From an uncultured Methylocystaceae bacterium (GTDB taxonomy: Bacteria > Pseudomonadota > Alphaproteobacteria > Rhizobiales > Beijerinckiaceae), in assembly GCA_903870245.1 (NCBI GenBank), contig CAIQCB010000051.1, positions 1 through 51,266 on the forward strand: a DNA stretch of 51,266 nucleotides, read 5' to 3'. The translations under genes and the position numbers were made by a program. Positions 1 through 8,402 of this stretch are shown here, one piece after another (positions within the stretch are counted from its first letter, which is position 1; each line of letters starts with the position of its first letter). The notes below the pieces were generated by a model. The model was not told where the DNA came from, searched no databases, and worked only from the letters and a program-made list of their open reading frames with translations.

Positions 1-120
1 CTCGCCGCCGCCGGATACAACTTCCGGCGCCTGCTCAAATGGCTGGCGCTTTTGTGCGCCTTATTGTTGGGCGTCTTCCGTCTAGACGAAAGGTCAGAAA
101 ATCATCCCATCGTGGCGTGA
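1..120 (+). mobile_element. 3' end of an IS5-like transposase gene (partial)
   Basis: Reading frame 1 is open from the window edge to a TGA at 118-120. It encodes a 39-residue tail starting LAAAGYNFRRLLKWLALL. The block AAGYNFRRLLKWL followed by a hydrophobic leucine-rich tail is typical of the extreme C-terminus of IS5-family DDE transposases. Only the end of the gene is in the window, so the catalytic domain and left inverted repeat cannot be seen. The element's right end should lie near 120-130, because the reverse transcriptase reading on the other strand loses its family pattern there. The IS subgroup is not assigned. Confidence 0.6.
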
Positions 121-576
121 GATGCGTTCTTCACGGACGACGAGAACTGCCTTTATTGCACCGGGCACGGCGGTGTCTGCTATGCCTCTTTTGCGAATAC
201 CGCCAAAGCTATAGGGGTTTTCTGCGAAAACTTGCAGTGTCTCAAGACTCAAAAGTGTTTCTAGCAAAGCGCGTTGCACAATTCGATTTTCGATTGGTGC
301 AATGACAATTGGTCTAATTTTAGATGATTTTTTCTTACCGTCTGCACTGGATTTTGGAATTGGCACGCCTCTGGCGGGCTTAAAAATGAATGTGCCGCCG
401 GCCAATCGTGAAGATAGACTATTGATGTTGGCTGTTGCGTTTTCTGCAAAAACGTCAATTTCTCGGCGTATCACCGCCGATGAAGACATACGACCGTTTT
501 CTTGAATTGACCGCCAAGCCTTTTCTAAGTTTTTTTTGCCACGTAATTTTTTTTGAAGGTCAGAATTATGTATCAA
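94..576 (-). pseudogene. Reverse transcriptase, 5' fragment truncated by the IS element
   Basis: The 160-residue product resembles the N-terminal part of retron/DRT-like or other bacterial reverse transcriptases: a basic N-terminus, then KIRPIVIAPIENRIVQRALL (about residues 87-106, the RT-1 region), then NPYSFGGIRKRGI and a helix AIKAVLVVREE. Intact enzymes continue from here into the first catalytic-Asp motif. This frame instead runs into sequence overlapping the transposase tail on the other strand and stops at 94-96. The palm domain and YxDD motif are therefore missing, and the product cannot be active. The start is uncertain: the reported first codon is TTG and lies only five bases after the stop of the 581-835 ORF. 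The fragment is clearly more AT-rich than the chromosome downstream, suggesting acquired DNA. I cannot tell whether the intact gene was a retron, a defence RT or a group II intron protein. Confidence 0.65.
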
Positions 577-580
577 TTGT

Positions 581-835
581 CTAGGGGACCTGTTGATGAA
601 CCCAACCCGCCGACATGAACCTGCTCACAGCAGAGGAACCTTTCGGCCCATTCTGCACGGCGTGGACTTTGACATCCGTCAGAGCCTCGCCGCTGCATTG
701 AAACCCTCGCGCACCGGACAAACCGGCCGAAGAGCACAATAAAAGCGTCAGCGTAAGAAACCTGAATGCTAAAGCGAGATCAGACTTCTTACAGAGCGCC
801 AACTTGGCACGTTTTTGCATCCAATGTTCATTCAT
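581..835 (-). CDS. Hypothetical 84-residue protein with a possible signal peptide
   Basis: I do not recognise this protein. The ATG at 833-835 is preceded, five bases away, by a strong ribosome binding site (GGAAGGAG), which is why I take this start rather than the longer frame reaching 1123. The N-terminus is basic (MNEHWMQKRAKLALCKK) and is followed by a hydrophobic run LALAFRFLTLTLLL and a small-residue stretch SSAGLSGARG, which could be a Sec signal. The C-terminal half lies in a 123-bp direct repeat. Downstream of the repeat the sequence differs between the two copies, so this may be a fusion or truncation of a longer original gene. The stop lies five bases before the first codon of the reverse transcriptase fragment, so the two could once have been co-transcribed. 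Confidence 0.35.
   Translation of the reverse strand: MNEHWMQKRAKLALCKKSDLALAFRFLTLTLLLCSSAGLSGARGFQCSGEALTDVKVHAVQNGPKGSSAVSRFMSAGWVHQQVP
619..741. repeat. 123-bp direct repeat, copy 1
   Basis: This block matches 994-1116 at an offset of exactly 375 bases with one difference (C at 686, T at 1061). The match ends abruptly on both sides. The offset is a multiple of three, so both copies read in the same minus-strand frame. Confidence 0.9.
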
Positions 836-993
836 GAACTCCTTCCACAAGCTTAGCCTTTTTGGCCTTCTTGGCAAGGTCTGCTTCGCAGCGGACGCCT
901 CCGGCCGAGCCTCGATGAAAATGGGTCTAGCTGCCCAACAGGATCCCTTCAACGAGAGGGTTACAGCTAGTTGCACATCGCCGGTCGGGTCGG

Positions 994-1116
994 ACCTGCT
1001 CACAGCAGAGGAACCTTTCGGCCCATTCTGCACGGCGTGGACTTTGACATCCGTCAGAGCTTCGCCGCTGCATTGAAACCCTCGCGCACCGGACAAACCG
1101 GCCGAAGAGCACAATA
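994..1116. repeat. 123-bp direct repeat, copy 2
   Basis: Second copy of the block at 619-741, with one base different. The 252 bases between the copies (742-993) are unique and carry the ribosome binding site and start of the 84-residue ORF. No inverted terminal repeats were seen at the ends of the repeat. Confidence 0.9.
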
Positions 1117-1207
1117 CATGCAACAGAGACTAGATATATAGCTGATAATCTTATTAAGGTCTACTAATAGTAGGAAAATTATTGGGCAAAAAGTCTAAAT
1201 AGACCAC
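1117..1207. other. AT-rich palindromic border between accessory and core DNA
   Basis: No gene here. The stretch is very AT-rich compared with the decarboxylase gene that starts right after it. It holds nested palindromes: CTACTA-A-TAGTAG at 1161-1173, GTCTA-AA-TAGAC at 1193-1204, and an outer pair GGTCTA (1158-1163) with TAGACC (1200-1205). This could be an old element end or a recombination site, but I see no matching partner elsewhere in the window. Confidence 0.4.
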
Positions 1208-2716
1208 TCAATCCTGCGACAGCGGCGTCTTTCCCGGTCCATGCGGCGGTTCGCGCAGGGCCTCAATCGGATGCGGCTCCTTGCGGGCGCGGCGCAGCGC
1301 CGCGTCGAGAAAGGCGGCAAAAGCGTCGATGTCCTCCTCGCGCGTGCGATGGTTGAGGATGGCGGCGCGGATCGCCGGCCGGCCATCGAGAATGGTCAGC
1401 GAGGGCGCTGCCTCACCGCGCTCATGCAGCTCCATGACGATCTCGCGCGCCAGCGCGCCGTCGGGATCGTCCTTCACGCCGAAACAGACGATGTTGAGCG
1501 TCACCGGCGCGCGCATGACGAAAGCGTCCGACGCCTCGATCCAGCGCTCCAGCTTTTTCGCCAGCCGGCAGGTCTGGGCGATGCAGGCGCCGAGCTTCGC
1601 CGCGCCGAAGGTTTCGATGGTCATCCAGGTCTTGAGGGCCCGGAAGCCGCGCGACAGATCGGCGCCGAGATCGCAGGGCCAGGTCTCGCCCGCGGCGAGC
1701 CCGCGCGGCGCGCGCGTCAGATAGGCCGCATTGGCGGCGAAGGCGCGTTTGTGCGCCTCGGGATCGCGCACAAGAAAGAAGCCCGCGTCATAGGGCACAT
1801 GCAGCCATTTATGAAAATCGAAGGCGATGCTGTCGGCGCGCTCCAGCCCCTTGATCAGCGGCTTCAGCTCGGGCGACAGCGCCGCCAGCGCGCCAAAGGC
1901 GCCGTCGACGTGAAACCAGACCTCCTCGGTCCGCGCCACATCGGCGAGGCGGTCGAGCGGGTCGATGGCGCCGGTGTCGACCGAACCGGCGGTGCCAACG
2001 ATCAGAAACGGCGTGAAGCCGGCGGCGCGGTCGGCGGCGATGGCGTTGCGCAGATCCTTGATCTTGATCCCGCGACGCGCGTCCGAGTCGATGACGCGCA
2101 GATGTCTGGCGCCGAGGCCGGCCAGCTCCATCGCCTGCCGGACGCAGTTATGCGCCTCGCGCGACGTATAGGCGATGAGCTGGCTATCGCGCGCCCGCAG
2201 GCCGTTGAGCCGCACGTCGCTCGCGCCATAGGCCTGATCGCGCGCCACAAGCAGGCAGAGAAAATTCGCCATCGAGGCGCCGGTGACGAAAATGCCGCTG
2301 GCGGCGGGCGGAAAATCGAAGGCCGTCGCCATCCAGCGGGCGATCTGGCGTTCGACGTCGAGGGCGATGTGATTGCGGCCGCCGCAGTTGGAGTTCATGC
2401 CGGCGGCGAGCATCTCGGCGATCATGCCGGCCGGCGTCCCGGCGCCCTGCGCCCAGCCCATGAACATCGGATGGATATTGCCGGTGGCGTAGGGCTTGAT
2501 GAAACGCTCGAAATCATCGAGCACGTCGGCGAACGCGCGCCCCTCGTCCGGCAGGGCTTCGCGGGCGAAGCGCGCCTGCGCCGCCGCGTCCGGCGCGCGC
2601 CAGACCGGCCGGCTGCGCAGGTCGCGCAGATAGTCGATCATCGCATCGAGCGCGCGATGGCTCGTTTCGCGGAAGGCGTCCCAGTCTTCGGGGTCGAGAT
2701 CGACCGGCTCCGTCAT
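1208..2716 (-). CDS. PLP-dependent group II decarboxylase (aromatic-L-amino-acid decarboxylase family)
   Basis: Family members remove the carboxyl group of amino acids such as tryptophan, DOPA or glutamate using pyridoxal phosphate. Seen here: the N-terminal YLRDLRSRPVW region, the substrate/cofactor region HPMFMGWAQGAGTPAGMIAE, VDGAFGALA (the PLP-ring Asp context) and DSIAFDFHKWLHVPYDAG, whose Lys is the expected Schiff-base residue. With the start at 2716 the protein has 502 residues, normal for the family. The frame is open 22 codons further, to 2782, but that extension is unlike the family; the RBS at 2716 is weak, so the start is not certain. The substrate cannot be read from sequence. 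The FAH-family gene lies just upstream on the same strand and the two may be co-transcribed. Confidence 0.85.
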   Translation of the reverse strand: MTEPVDLDPEDWDAFRETSHRALDAMIDYLRDLRSRPVWRAPDAAAQARFAREALPDEGRAFADVLDDFERFIKPYATGNIHPMFMGWAQGAGTPAGMIAEMLAAGMNSNCGGRNHIALDVERQIARWMATAFDFPPAASGIFVTGASMANFLCLLVARDQAYGASDVRLNGLRARDSQLIAYTSREAHNCVRQAMELAGLGARHLRVIDSDARRGIKIKDLRNAIAADRAAGFTPFLIVGTAGSVDTGAIDPLDRLADVARTEEVWFHVDGAFGALAALSPELKPLIKGLERADSIAFDFHKWLHVPYDAGFFLVRDPEAHKRAFAANAAYLTRAPRGLAAGETWPCDLGADLSRGFRALKTWMTIETFGAAKLGACIAQTCRLAKKLERWIEASDAFVMRAPVTLNIVCFGVKDDPDGALAREIVMELHERGEAAPSLTILDGRPAIRAAILNHRTREEDIDAFAAFLDAALRRARKEPHPIEALREPPHGPGKTPLSQD

Positions 2717-2795
2717 ATCGAGAGGCTCGCGCGTCGTCGATCCATCGACAGGGGAATAGCCGGTAACGCTGTGCCGGCGCAACCGCCCTTGTTTT

Positions 2796-3497
2796 TCAAT
2801 CGTCTTTTTTGATCGTCAACGATACGGTTCCGACGCCCTCAACGACGCCTTCGACGTGGTCGCCGGGCCGGAGCGGGCCGACCCCGGCGGGCGTGCCGGT
2901 GAAAATCAAATCGCCCGGCGCCAGCGCCACGTAGCGCGAGAGGGCGGCGACGATCCCGGCCACGGGATGGATCATGTCCGAAAGATCGCCCTGCTGACGC
3001 GTCGCCCCGTTCACGCTGAGCGCGATGCGGCCCCTGGCCGGATGGCCGATGTCGGCCGCCGGGCGGATCGCGCCGAGCGGCGCGGAGAGATCGAAGCCCT
3101 TCGACATGTCCCAGGGCCGCCCGATGGCGCGCGCGGCGGCCTGTAAATCGCGCCGGGTGAGATCTATCCCGGCGGCGTAGCCATAGACGCAGTCGAGCGC
3201 CCTTTCGGCGGGAATGTTCAGACCGCCGTCACGCAGGGCCGCCACCAGCTCGATCTCGTGGTGAAAATCGCCGGTTTGCGGCGGGTAGGGAATGGCGGCG
3301 CCGTCGGCGACGAGCGCATCGGCCGGTTTGGCGAAGAAGAAGGGTTCGTCCGGCGTGGCTTCCTTGCCCATTTCGCGCGCGTGATCGGCGTAATTGAGCG
3401 CGACGCAGAAAATGCGTCGGACCGGAAAACGCGCCGACGTTCCGGCGACGGCGGCGTCAGCGCGCGGCGGTGGCGGGATAACGAAATCTTCAGCCAT
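2796..3497 (-). CDS. Fumarylacetoacetate hydrolase (FAH) family protein
   Basis: FAH-fold enzymes cleave or decarboxylate beta-diketo acids with a bound divalent metal; relatives include fumarylpyruvate hydrolase and HHDD isomerase/OPET decarboxylase. The 233 residues match the short single-domain members. Visible: RRIFCVALNYADHAREMG, PFFFAKPADALV, HHEIELVAAL (the metal-binding ExE), AAGIDLTRRDLQ (metal-binding Asp region), GRPWDMSKGFD, and the end block GDLIFTGTPAGVGPLRPGD. It sits between the decarboxylase and hslO, all on the minus strand. The gap to hslO is only eight bases, so it may be the tail of the arginine operon transcript. The exact substrate is unknown. Confidence 0.85.
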   Translation of the reverse strand: MAEDFVIPPPPRADAAVAGTSARFPVRRIFCVALNYADHAREMGKEATPDEPFFFAKPADALVADGAAIPYPPQTGDFHHEIELVAALRDGGLNIPAERALDCVYGYAAGIDLTRRDLQAAARAIGRPWDMSKGFDLSAPLGAIRPAADIGHPARGRIALSVNGATRQQGDLSDMIHPVAGIVAALSRYVALAPGDLIFTGTPAGVGPLRPGDHVEGVVEGVGTVSLTIKKDD

Positions 3498-3505
3498 CGA
3501 AATCC

Positions 3506-4519
3506 TCAGTCATCACTGCCTCCGCTGTCGAAAGCGGCCGGATCGTAACTACGCTGCGTCGAACAGAACTCGCAGGTGACGCCGATGCTGCCGTCGTCGC
3601 CGATCATGTCAGCGCGTTCCCGGGGGGAGAAGCTGCGCAACAATCCCTCGATGCGGGCGTCGGAGCAGCGACAAAATTCTTCCAGCGCGCGTTCGCGGAA
3701 GATGGTGACGCCGCGCTCGTGAAACAGCCGATAGAGCAATCTTTCACCGGAGAGGCCGGGATCAATCAATTCGTGATCGGCGAGCGTCTCGGCGAGCGCC
3801 CGGCCTTCGCTCCAGGCGTCTTCGACAAAGTCGTTGTCGTCAAAGCCGCTATCTTCGTCGTCGTCCTCGTCTTGAGGCGACGCGTCGCCGCCAGGCAGAT
3901 CGCGAATACGCCCGCCATGCTCGGGAAGATACTGCAGCAGCAGACCGCCGGCGCGCCAGACGCGTCCCTGCGCGGTCACCGCTTCGCCAACGGCGAGACG
4001 CACGAAGGACGGGATTTGTTCTGATTGCTGAAAGTAAGTGTGCGCCGCTTCGGCGAGACTCTCGCCTTCGAGCGGCACAACGCCCTGATAGCGCGCGGCG
4101 TCGGCATCGCGTTCGATGGTCAGGGCGAGATGTCCGCGTCCAAAGAGCCTTGCGGGTTGCGTGCGCGCGCCGGCGGCCTCGAATGCCGCCACCCGCGCCG
4201 CGTCGTATCGGGCGAAGCCGCGCAATTTGCCGGGCGCGTCGTAATCGACGACCAACATGTCGACGGGACCATCGCTGCGGGTTTGAAGCTGAAAGCGACC
4301 ATGCGATTCGAGGATCGAGCCGAGCAGCGTCGCGAGCGCCAGCGCTTCGCCCAGAAGGCGCGCCACGGGCTCAGGATAATCGTAATGCTTCAAAATGGCG
4401 TCGACGGTCGGCCCGAGCCGAACCAGCCGCCCGCGCAGATCGAGCGGCTCCACCGCGAAGGGCAGAAGGCTGTCGTCATGCGCTTCCGGCGAAACCGGGC
4501 GGCTTGGCGTTTCCGTCAT
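3506..4519 (-). CDS. hslO: Redox-regulated chaperone Hsp33
   Basis: Hsp33 is a cytosolic holdase. Under oxidative stress it releases zinc, forms disulfides and binds unfolding proteins. The C-terminal redox switch is present: CRC near the end, followed about 30 residues later by CEFC (in [13 protein letters not shown]), giving the classic CxC...CxxC zinc site. The 337-residue length fits. An acidic insert ([18 protein letters not shown]) in the middle is longer than in many homologues. The start is ATG 4517-4519, which overlaps the argF stop as ATGA, so translation is probably coupled. The argD-argF-hslO order is common in Hyphomicrobiales. Confidence 0.93.
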   Translation of the reverse strand: MTETPSRPVSPEAHDDSLLPFAVEPLDLRGRLVRLGPTVDAILKHYDYPEPVARLLGEALALATLLGSILESHGRFQLQTRSDGPVDMLVVDYDAPGKLRGFARYDAARVAAFEAAGARTQPARLFGRGHLALTIERDADAARYQGVVPLEGESLAEAAHTYFQQSEQIPSFVRLAVGEAVTAQGRVWRAGGLLLQYLPEHGGRIRDLPGGDASPQDEDDDEDSGFDDNDFVEDAWSEGRALAETLADHELIDPGLSGERLLYRLFHERGVTIFRERALEEFCRCSDARIEGLLRSFSPRERADMIGDDGSIGVTCEFCSTQRSYDPAAFDSGGSDD

Positions 4520-5463
4520 CCGGCGAAATCCGGAGCCAGACACCAGGCGAGCACGGCTTTTTGCGCATGGAGACGATTTTCGGCTTCGTCGAAGACAACC
4601 GACTGGGGTCCGTCGATCACAGCGTCAGTGACTTCCTCGCCGCGATGCGCCGGCAGACAGTGCATGAAGATCGCGTCTTTCGCCGCTTCGCGCATGAGCG
4701 CCGGGTTGACCTGATAGGGCGCGAGAGTCTGGCGGCGGAAAGCCTCATCCTTGTCGCCCATCGACACCCAGCAGTCGGTGATGACGACATCGGCGCCCGC
4801 CACCGCCTCACGCGGATTGCGGGTGACGTTAAACGCGACGTTATTGTCGCGCGCCCAATCGACAAGCGCGGCGTCGGGCGCCAGCGCCGCCGGCGTCGCC
4901 GCGTTGATGGCGAAGCCAAAGCGCGCCGCCGCATGCACCCAGCTCGCCAGCACATTATTGGCGTCCCCGACCCACGCGGCGGTGCGGCCGGCGATCGATC
5001 CGCGATGTTCCTCAAAGGTCAGCACATCGGCCATGATCTGACAGGGGTGCGAATTTTTCGTCAGGCCGTTGATCACCGGAACGCTGGCGTGCGCTGCAAG
5101 TTCGATCAGATCGTCGTGTGAAAGAATGCGGATCATGATCGCGTCGACGAAGCGCGAGAGCACGCGCGCCGTATCGGAGATGGTTTCGCCGCGTCCGATC
5201 TGCATTTCCTTGCCGCTGAGCACGACGGTTTCGCCGCCGAGATCGCGCATGGCGACATCGAAGGAGACGCGTGTCCGGGTCGATGGCTTGTCGAAGATCA
5301 TGCCCAGATATTTGCCGGCAAGCGGTCGCTCAACCGGCGGCGCGCCTCTGACGCGTTTCAACTTTAACGATCTTGCGCACGCGAGGATGCGCTTGAGTTC
5401 CTCGCCGGAGAAATCCGCAAGGTCGAGAAAATGGCGCGGCGGCGCGCCGGCGGGCGTGGTCAT
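4516..5463 (-). CDS. argF: Ornithine carbamoyltransferase
   Basis: Transfers the carbamoyl group from carbamoyl phosphate to ornithine to give citrulline, the sixth step of arginine synthesis, in the cytosol. Diagnostic motifs are present: STRTRVSF (residues 61-68, carbamoyl-phosphate binding), HPCQ (about 140) and [11 protein letters not shown] (about 269, with the catalytic Cys). The 315-residue length is normal for the anabolic enzyme. The ATG (5461-5463) shares one base with the TAA of argD (TAATG), and its own stop overlaps the hslO start, so the three genes form one tightly packed unit. Confidence 0.96.
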   Translation of the reverse strand: MTTPAGAPPRHFLDLADFSGEELKRILACARSLKLKRVRGAPPVERPLAGKYLGMIFDKPSTRTRVSFDVAMRDLGGETVVLSGKEMQIGRGETISDTARVLSRFVDAIMIRILSHDDLIELAAHASVPVINGLTKNSHPCQIMADVLTFEEHRGSIAGRTAAWVGDANNVLASWVHAAARFGFAINAATPAALAPDAALVDWARDNNVAFNVTRNPREAVAGADVVITDCWVSMGDKDEAFRRQTLAPYQVNPALMREAAKDAIFMHCLPAHRGEEVTDAVIDGPQSVVFDEAENRLHAQKAVLAWCLAPDFAG

Positions 5464-6659
5464 TACGCCGCCCCCTGTCGCACAGTGGGCGCGGCGAGAT
5501 GCGCACAGGCGGCTTCGAGCTTCGTTACAGCGTCGTCGATATGCGCGTGATCGATGGTCAGGGGAGGCAGCAGGCGAACGACATTATCGCCGGCCAGGAC
5601 CGTCAATAATTTTTCCTCACGCGCCGCCGTCGCCAGGTCGCTGTTGGGGATGTGGGTCTTGATCCCGTACATCAAGCCTTCGCCACGCACCTCGGCGATC
5701 ACGCCGGGATAGCGTTGTTTCAACGCGCGGAGATGTTGGGTCAGATACTCGCCATTCTCCACAACGCGATTCAGGAAGCCCTCGGCGAGAACGATGTCGA
5801 GCACAGCGTTGCCGATGGCGGCGGCCAGCGGATTGCCGCCAAAGGTCGAGCCATGCGAGCCGGCAGTCATGCCCTGCGCGGCCTTGCGTGTAGCCAGACA
5901 CGCGCCGATAGGGAAGCCGCCGCCCAGCCCTTTGGCGAGCGCGGCGATATCCGGCGTGACGCCAGCGTGTTCGCAGGCGAGAAACCTGCCGGTGCGGCCA
6001 ACGCCGCATTGCACCTCGTCGAGAACCAGAAGCAGACCGCGCGCGTCGCACAGAGCCCGTAGCGCGCGCAGGAATTCATGCGGAAAAACCCGCAAGCCGC
6101 CTTCGCCCTGAACCGGCTCCAGCAGGACGCCCGCGGTTTCGGAGGTGATCGCCGCCTCCACCGCGGCGAGATCGGCGAAGGGAACCTGATCGAAACCTGC
6201 GACCGGCGGCCCGAAGCCCTCGATATATTTTGGATTGCCGCCGGCGGCGATGGTGGCGAGGGTGCGACCATGGAAGGCGCCCTCGAAGGTGATCAGCCGA
6301 AAACGCTGCGGCGCGCCGAGATGGGCGTGATATTTGCGTGCAGTTTTAATCGCGCATTCCAACGCCTCGGCGCCGGAATTGGCGAAAAAGACCAGATCGG
6401 CGAAACTCGCCTCGACCAGTCTTTGCGCCAGGCGCTCTGCTTGCGGAATTCTGAACAGGTTTGAAACATGCCAGGGCGCCGCCGCGGCGTGCTTCAGCGT
6501 TTCGACGAGGTGAGGATGTCCATGGCCAAGCGACAGAACAGCGACGCCGGCGCTGAAATCGAGATAACGATCGCCATTATCGGCGATAAGCCAGGGTCCC
6601 TCGCCGCGCACAAAGGCGATATCGGCCCGCGCATAGGTCGGATACAGGGCGGAATTCAC
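5463..6659 (-). CDS. argD: Acetylornithine aminotransferase
   Basis: A PLP-dependent class III transaminase converting N-acetylglutamate semialdehyde to N-acetylornithine in arginine synthesis; many also act as succinyldiaminopimelate transaminase in lysine synthesis. Seen: the N-terminal [62 protein letters not shown] (PLP-phosphate and ring contacts) and [14 protein letters not shown] with the Schiff-base Lys. At 398 residues it is the expected size. It is the first gene of the argD-argF-hslO operon, with a good sigma-70-like promoter about 110 bases upstream and a leader hairpin between. Confidence 0.95.
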   Translation of the reverse strand: MNSALYPTYARADIAFVRGEGPWLIADNGDRYLDFSAGVAVLSLGHGHPHLVETLKHAAAAPWHVSNLFRIPQAERLAQRLVEASFADLVFFANSGAEALECAIKTARKYHAHLGAPQRFRLITFEGAFHGRTLATIAAGGNPKYIEGFGPPVAGFDQVPFADLAAVEAAITSETAGVLLEPVQGEGGLRVFPHEFLRALRALCDARGLLLVLDEVQCGVGRTGRFLACEHAGVTPDIAALAKGLGGGFPIGACLATRKAAQGMTAGSHGSTFGGNPLAAAIGNAVLDIVLAEGFLNRVVENGEYLTQHLRALKQRYPGVIAEVRGEGLMYGIKTHIPNSDLATAAREEKLLTVLAGDNVVRLLPPLTIDHAHIDDAVTKLEAACAHLAAPTVRQGAA

Positions 6660-6707
6660 ATCCTTGCTCCCGTGCCGCCGGATCGGAGACCTGCGGCGGC
6701 GTCGCGC

Positions 6708-6725
6708 GGCCCCGTCTCCGGGGCC
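6708..6725 (-). promoter_or_regulatory. Leader hairpin with GAGA tetraloop before argD
   Basis: In the argD transcript the sequence folds as GGCCCCG-GAGA-CGGGGCC, a seven-pair GC stem closed by a GNRA tetraloop. No T-run follows it, so it is not a standard terminator. It may stabilise the leader or be part of a longer leader structure. Confidence 0.45.
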
Positions 6726-6772
6726 TGAAAAACAAATCGCCGCCCCTCTCGGGACGGCAGTTTCGGGGGAAT

Positions 6773-6801
6773 ATTCTAGGCGCGACCGCTGGCGGGGTCA
6801 A
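6773..6801 (-). promoter_or_regulatory. Sigma-70-like promoter of argD-argF-hslO
   Basis: On the minus strand, TTGACC and TAGAAT are separated by exactly 17 bases. Transcription would start near 6766, leaving a leader of about 107 bases before the argD ATG. This is the best-matching housekeeping promoter I found in the window. Confidence 0.6.
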
Positions 6802-6944
6802 ATCTCTTGAAAAAACACGTAATCCATCGCCGAAGCGATCATTGTCGCATGGCGCGCAGGTTCGTTTTCAAAAGGGTTTTCATGGGCAAACTCTGTTAAA
6901 AACCCTGCAAAGTCTGTTGAGAACCCCGTGCTGCGCTTGCCAGC

Positions 6945-6962
6945 GACTCGCTCACGTGATTC
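6945..6962. promoter_or_regulatory. Pair of CcrM methylation sites (GANTC) upstream of gcrA
   Basis: GACTC at 6945-6949 and GATTC at 6958-6962 lie 13 bases apart, about 155 bases before the gcrA ATG. In alphaproteobacteria CcrM methylates GANTC, and GcrA-regulated promoters depend on this mark; gcrA itself is known to be under cell-cycle control in Caulobacter. Confidence 0.45.
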
Positions 6963-7115
6963 TACTGCCCGGCGAATTTCACGGCGACGACCCCGGTGTC
7001 TTGCCAAAAGTTTCACGAGTTTTCGTTCCGCGTCCTGTCGCCGCCGGCTTCTCCGGCGCCGCGAGAGCAGAACCATTGTCGGCGTCGCGTCGACAGGCCG
7101 CCGGATGGAGGAAAA

Positions 7116-7643
7116 ATGTCCTGGACAGACGAACGCGTCGAATTGCTGCGGAAACTTTGGAGCGAAGGGTTAAGCGCCAGTCAGGTCGCCGCCGAACTGG
7201 GGCCGGGGATCACCCGTAACGCGGTGATCGGGAAAATTCACCGGCTGGGTCTGGCGGAGCGGGCCAAGACAGTGGTGTCGTCGCGCCCGCGCTTGGCCAA
7301 GGCGCCGCGTCAGACCGTCCAGACAAGATCTGCGGCGTCGGTCTCGCTAACAGTCGGCAACACCGCGCTGGCCTTTGCGCCCGAGACCCTTGCGGTCGCC
7401 CGCCTTCGTCCCGAGGAAGAGGTCGTCATTCCGATGTCGGAGCGCGTGACGCTGATGGAGTTGCGCGAGTCGACCTGCCGCTGGCCAATGGGCGATCCGA
7501 CGACGCCCGAATTCCGTTTTTGCGGCGGTCCGTCGCCAGTCGGCGGCGGTCCCTATTGCGACTTTCACGCGCGCGTCGCCTATCAACCCAGTCAGGAGCG
7601 TCGCCGCATTCGGGTCGATCAACCAAAAATCGGACGATCCTGA
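7116..7643 (+). CDS. gcrA: Cell-cycle regulator GcrA
   Basis: GcrA binds sigma-70 RNA polymerase and activates promoters carrying GANTC sites methylated by CcrM; it is a hallmark of alphaproteobacteria. The N-terminal DNA-binding region is clear: MSWTDERVELLRKLWSEGLS, then SQVAAELGPGITRNAVIGKI. The C-terminal sigma-interacting domain shows the conserved CRWPMGDP, FCGGP and PYCDFHARVAYQP blocks. The start at 7116 is chosen because family proteins begin MSWTDE and a good RBS (GGATGGAGG) precedes it; a frame opening at 6996 is an extension without homology. 175 residues is typical. It converges with phoB, leaving only 12 bases between the two stops. Confidence 0.96.
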   Translation: MSWTDERVELLRKLWSEGLSASQVAAELGPGITRNAVIGKIHRLGLAERAKTVVSSRPRLAKAPRQTVQTRSAASVSLTVGNTALAFAPETLAVARLRPEEEVVIPMSERVTLMELRESTCRWPMGDPTTPEFRFCGGPSPVGGGPYCDFHARVAYQPSQERRRIRVDQPKIGRS

Positions 7644-7655
7644 CCTCGCTCGCCG

Positions 7656-8402
7656 TTATTCGCGACCGAAGGTTTCGTCGAAGGAATAACCCGCGCCGCG
7701 CACGGTGCGGATCGGATCTTTCTCGCGACCCCGGATCAGCGCCTTGCGCAGACGGCCGACATGGACATCGACAGTGCGTTCATCGATTTCCGCAGTCATG
7801 CCCCAGATATTGTCGAGGAGCTGCGCGCGGGTGAAAACCCGCCCGGGCTTCTCCATAAAATATTCAAGCAGTCGAAATTCGGTCGGACCAAGGTGAATCT
7901 CGCGCCCGTTGCGCCTCACCCGGCGCGTATCGCGGTCGAGGTCGATGTCGCCGATCAGTAGTTTGGAGGCGACGCGTTCAGGCCGGGCGCGACGCAGAAG
8001 CGCGCGCACCCTGGCCATGAGCTCTGGCGTCGAGAAAGGTTTCACGACATAGTCGTCCGCGCCGACAGAGAGTCCACGCACCCGCTCGCTTTCCTCGCCG
8101 CGCGCGGTCAGCATGATCACCGGAATATCGCGACAGTTTTCGCGGGCCCGCAATCGCCGGCAAATCTCCAGACCCGAGACGCCGGGCAACATCCAGTCGA
8201 GAATGACGAGATCCGGGGGCGACTCGGCAATGCGCAATTCGGCTTCGTCCCCATGATCGACATGCTCGACAAGATAGCCTTCCGCCTCAAGGTTGTAGAC
8301 CAGCAGATAGGCAAGGGGGGCTTCGTCCTCAACGACAAGAATGCGCGGCGCGCGGTCGCCGCCACGACTTTCGCGTTGGGGAAGGGGCGCGGTGGCGTTC
8401 AT
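7656..8402 (-). CDS. phoB: Phosphate regulon response regulator PhoB
   Basis: OmpR/PhoB-type two-component regulator that activates Pho-box promoters in phosphate limitation. Receiver domain: acidic pocket E25/D26 in ILVVEDE, phospho-acceptor Asp69 in LVILDWMLPG, MLTARGEE, and the conserved Lys in DDYVVKPFSTPEL. The C-terminal winged helix shows LGPTEFRLLEYFM, DERTVDVHVGRLRKAL and IRTVRGAGYSFD. The protein is 248 residues, with about 16 extra residues at the N-terminus compared with E. coli PhoB. Its ATG overlaps the phoU stop (ATGA at 8399-8402), so it closes the phoR-pstSCAB-phoU-phoB unit. Confidence 0.96.
   Translation of the reverse strand: MNATAPLPQRESRGGDRAPRILVVEDEAPLAYLLVYNLEAEGYLVEHVDHGDEAELRIAESPPDLVILDWMLPGVSGLEICRRLRARENCRDIPVIMLTARGEESERVRGLSVGADDYVVKPFSTPELMARVRALLRRARPERVASKLLIGDIDLDRDTRRVRRNGREIHLGPTEFRLLEYFMEKPGRVFTRAQLLDNIWGMTAEIDERTVDVHVGRLRKALIRGREKDPIRTVRGAGYSFDETFGRE

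Larger units (their letters stand above)
6660..7115. other. Intergenic region between argD and gcrA (divergent)
   Basis: 456 bases without a convincing gene. It contains the argD promoter (6773-6801) and leader hairpin (6708-6725). On the gcrA side are two GANTC sites (6945-6949, 6958-6962) and a ribosome binding site GGATGGAGG just before gcrA. A 92-codon minus-strand frame at 6798-7076 is Arg-rich, without family features, and overlaps the promoter region; I do not treat it as a gene. Confidence 0.6.

Noticed and set aside
581-1123. 180-codon minus-strand frame spanning both repeat copies as one gene
   Set aside because: There is no RBS at its start, and a strong RBS lies in the middle (before 835). 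The frame is long because the repeat offset is a multiple of three. I kept only the 84-residue ORF.
1241-2812. 523-codon plus-strand frame opposite the PLP decarboxylase
   Set aside because: It is exactly antisense to a gene with clear family motifs, is Arg/Gly/Asp-rich and resembles no protein; it arises from high GC content.
6798-7076. 92-codon Arg-rich minus-strand frame between argD and gcrA
   Set aside because: It overlaps the promoter region, has no RBS or family features and no coding-like third-position pattern that I could recognise.
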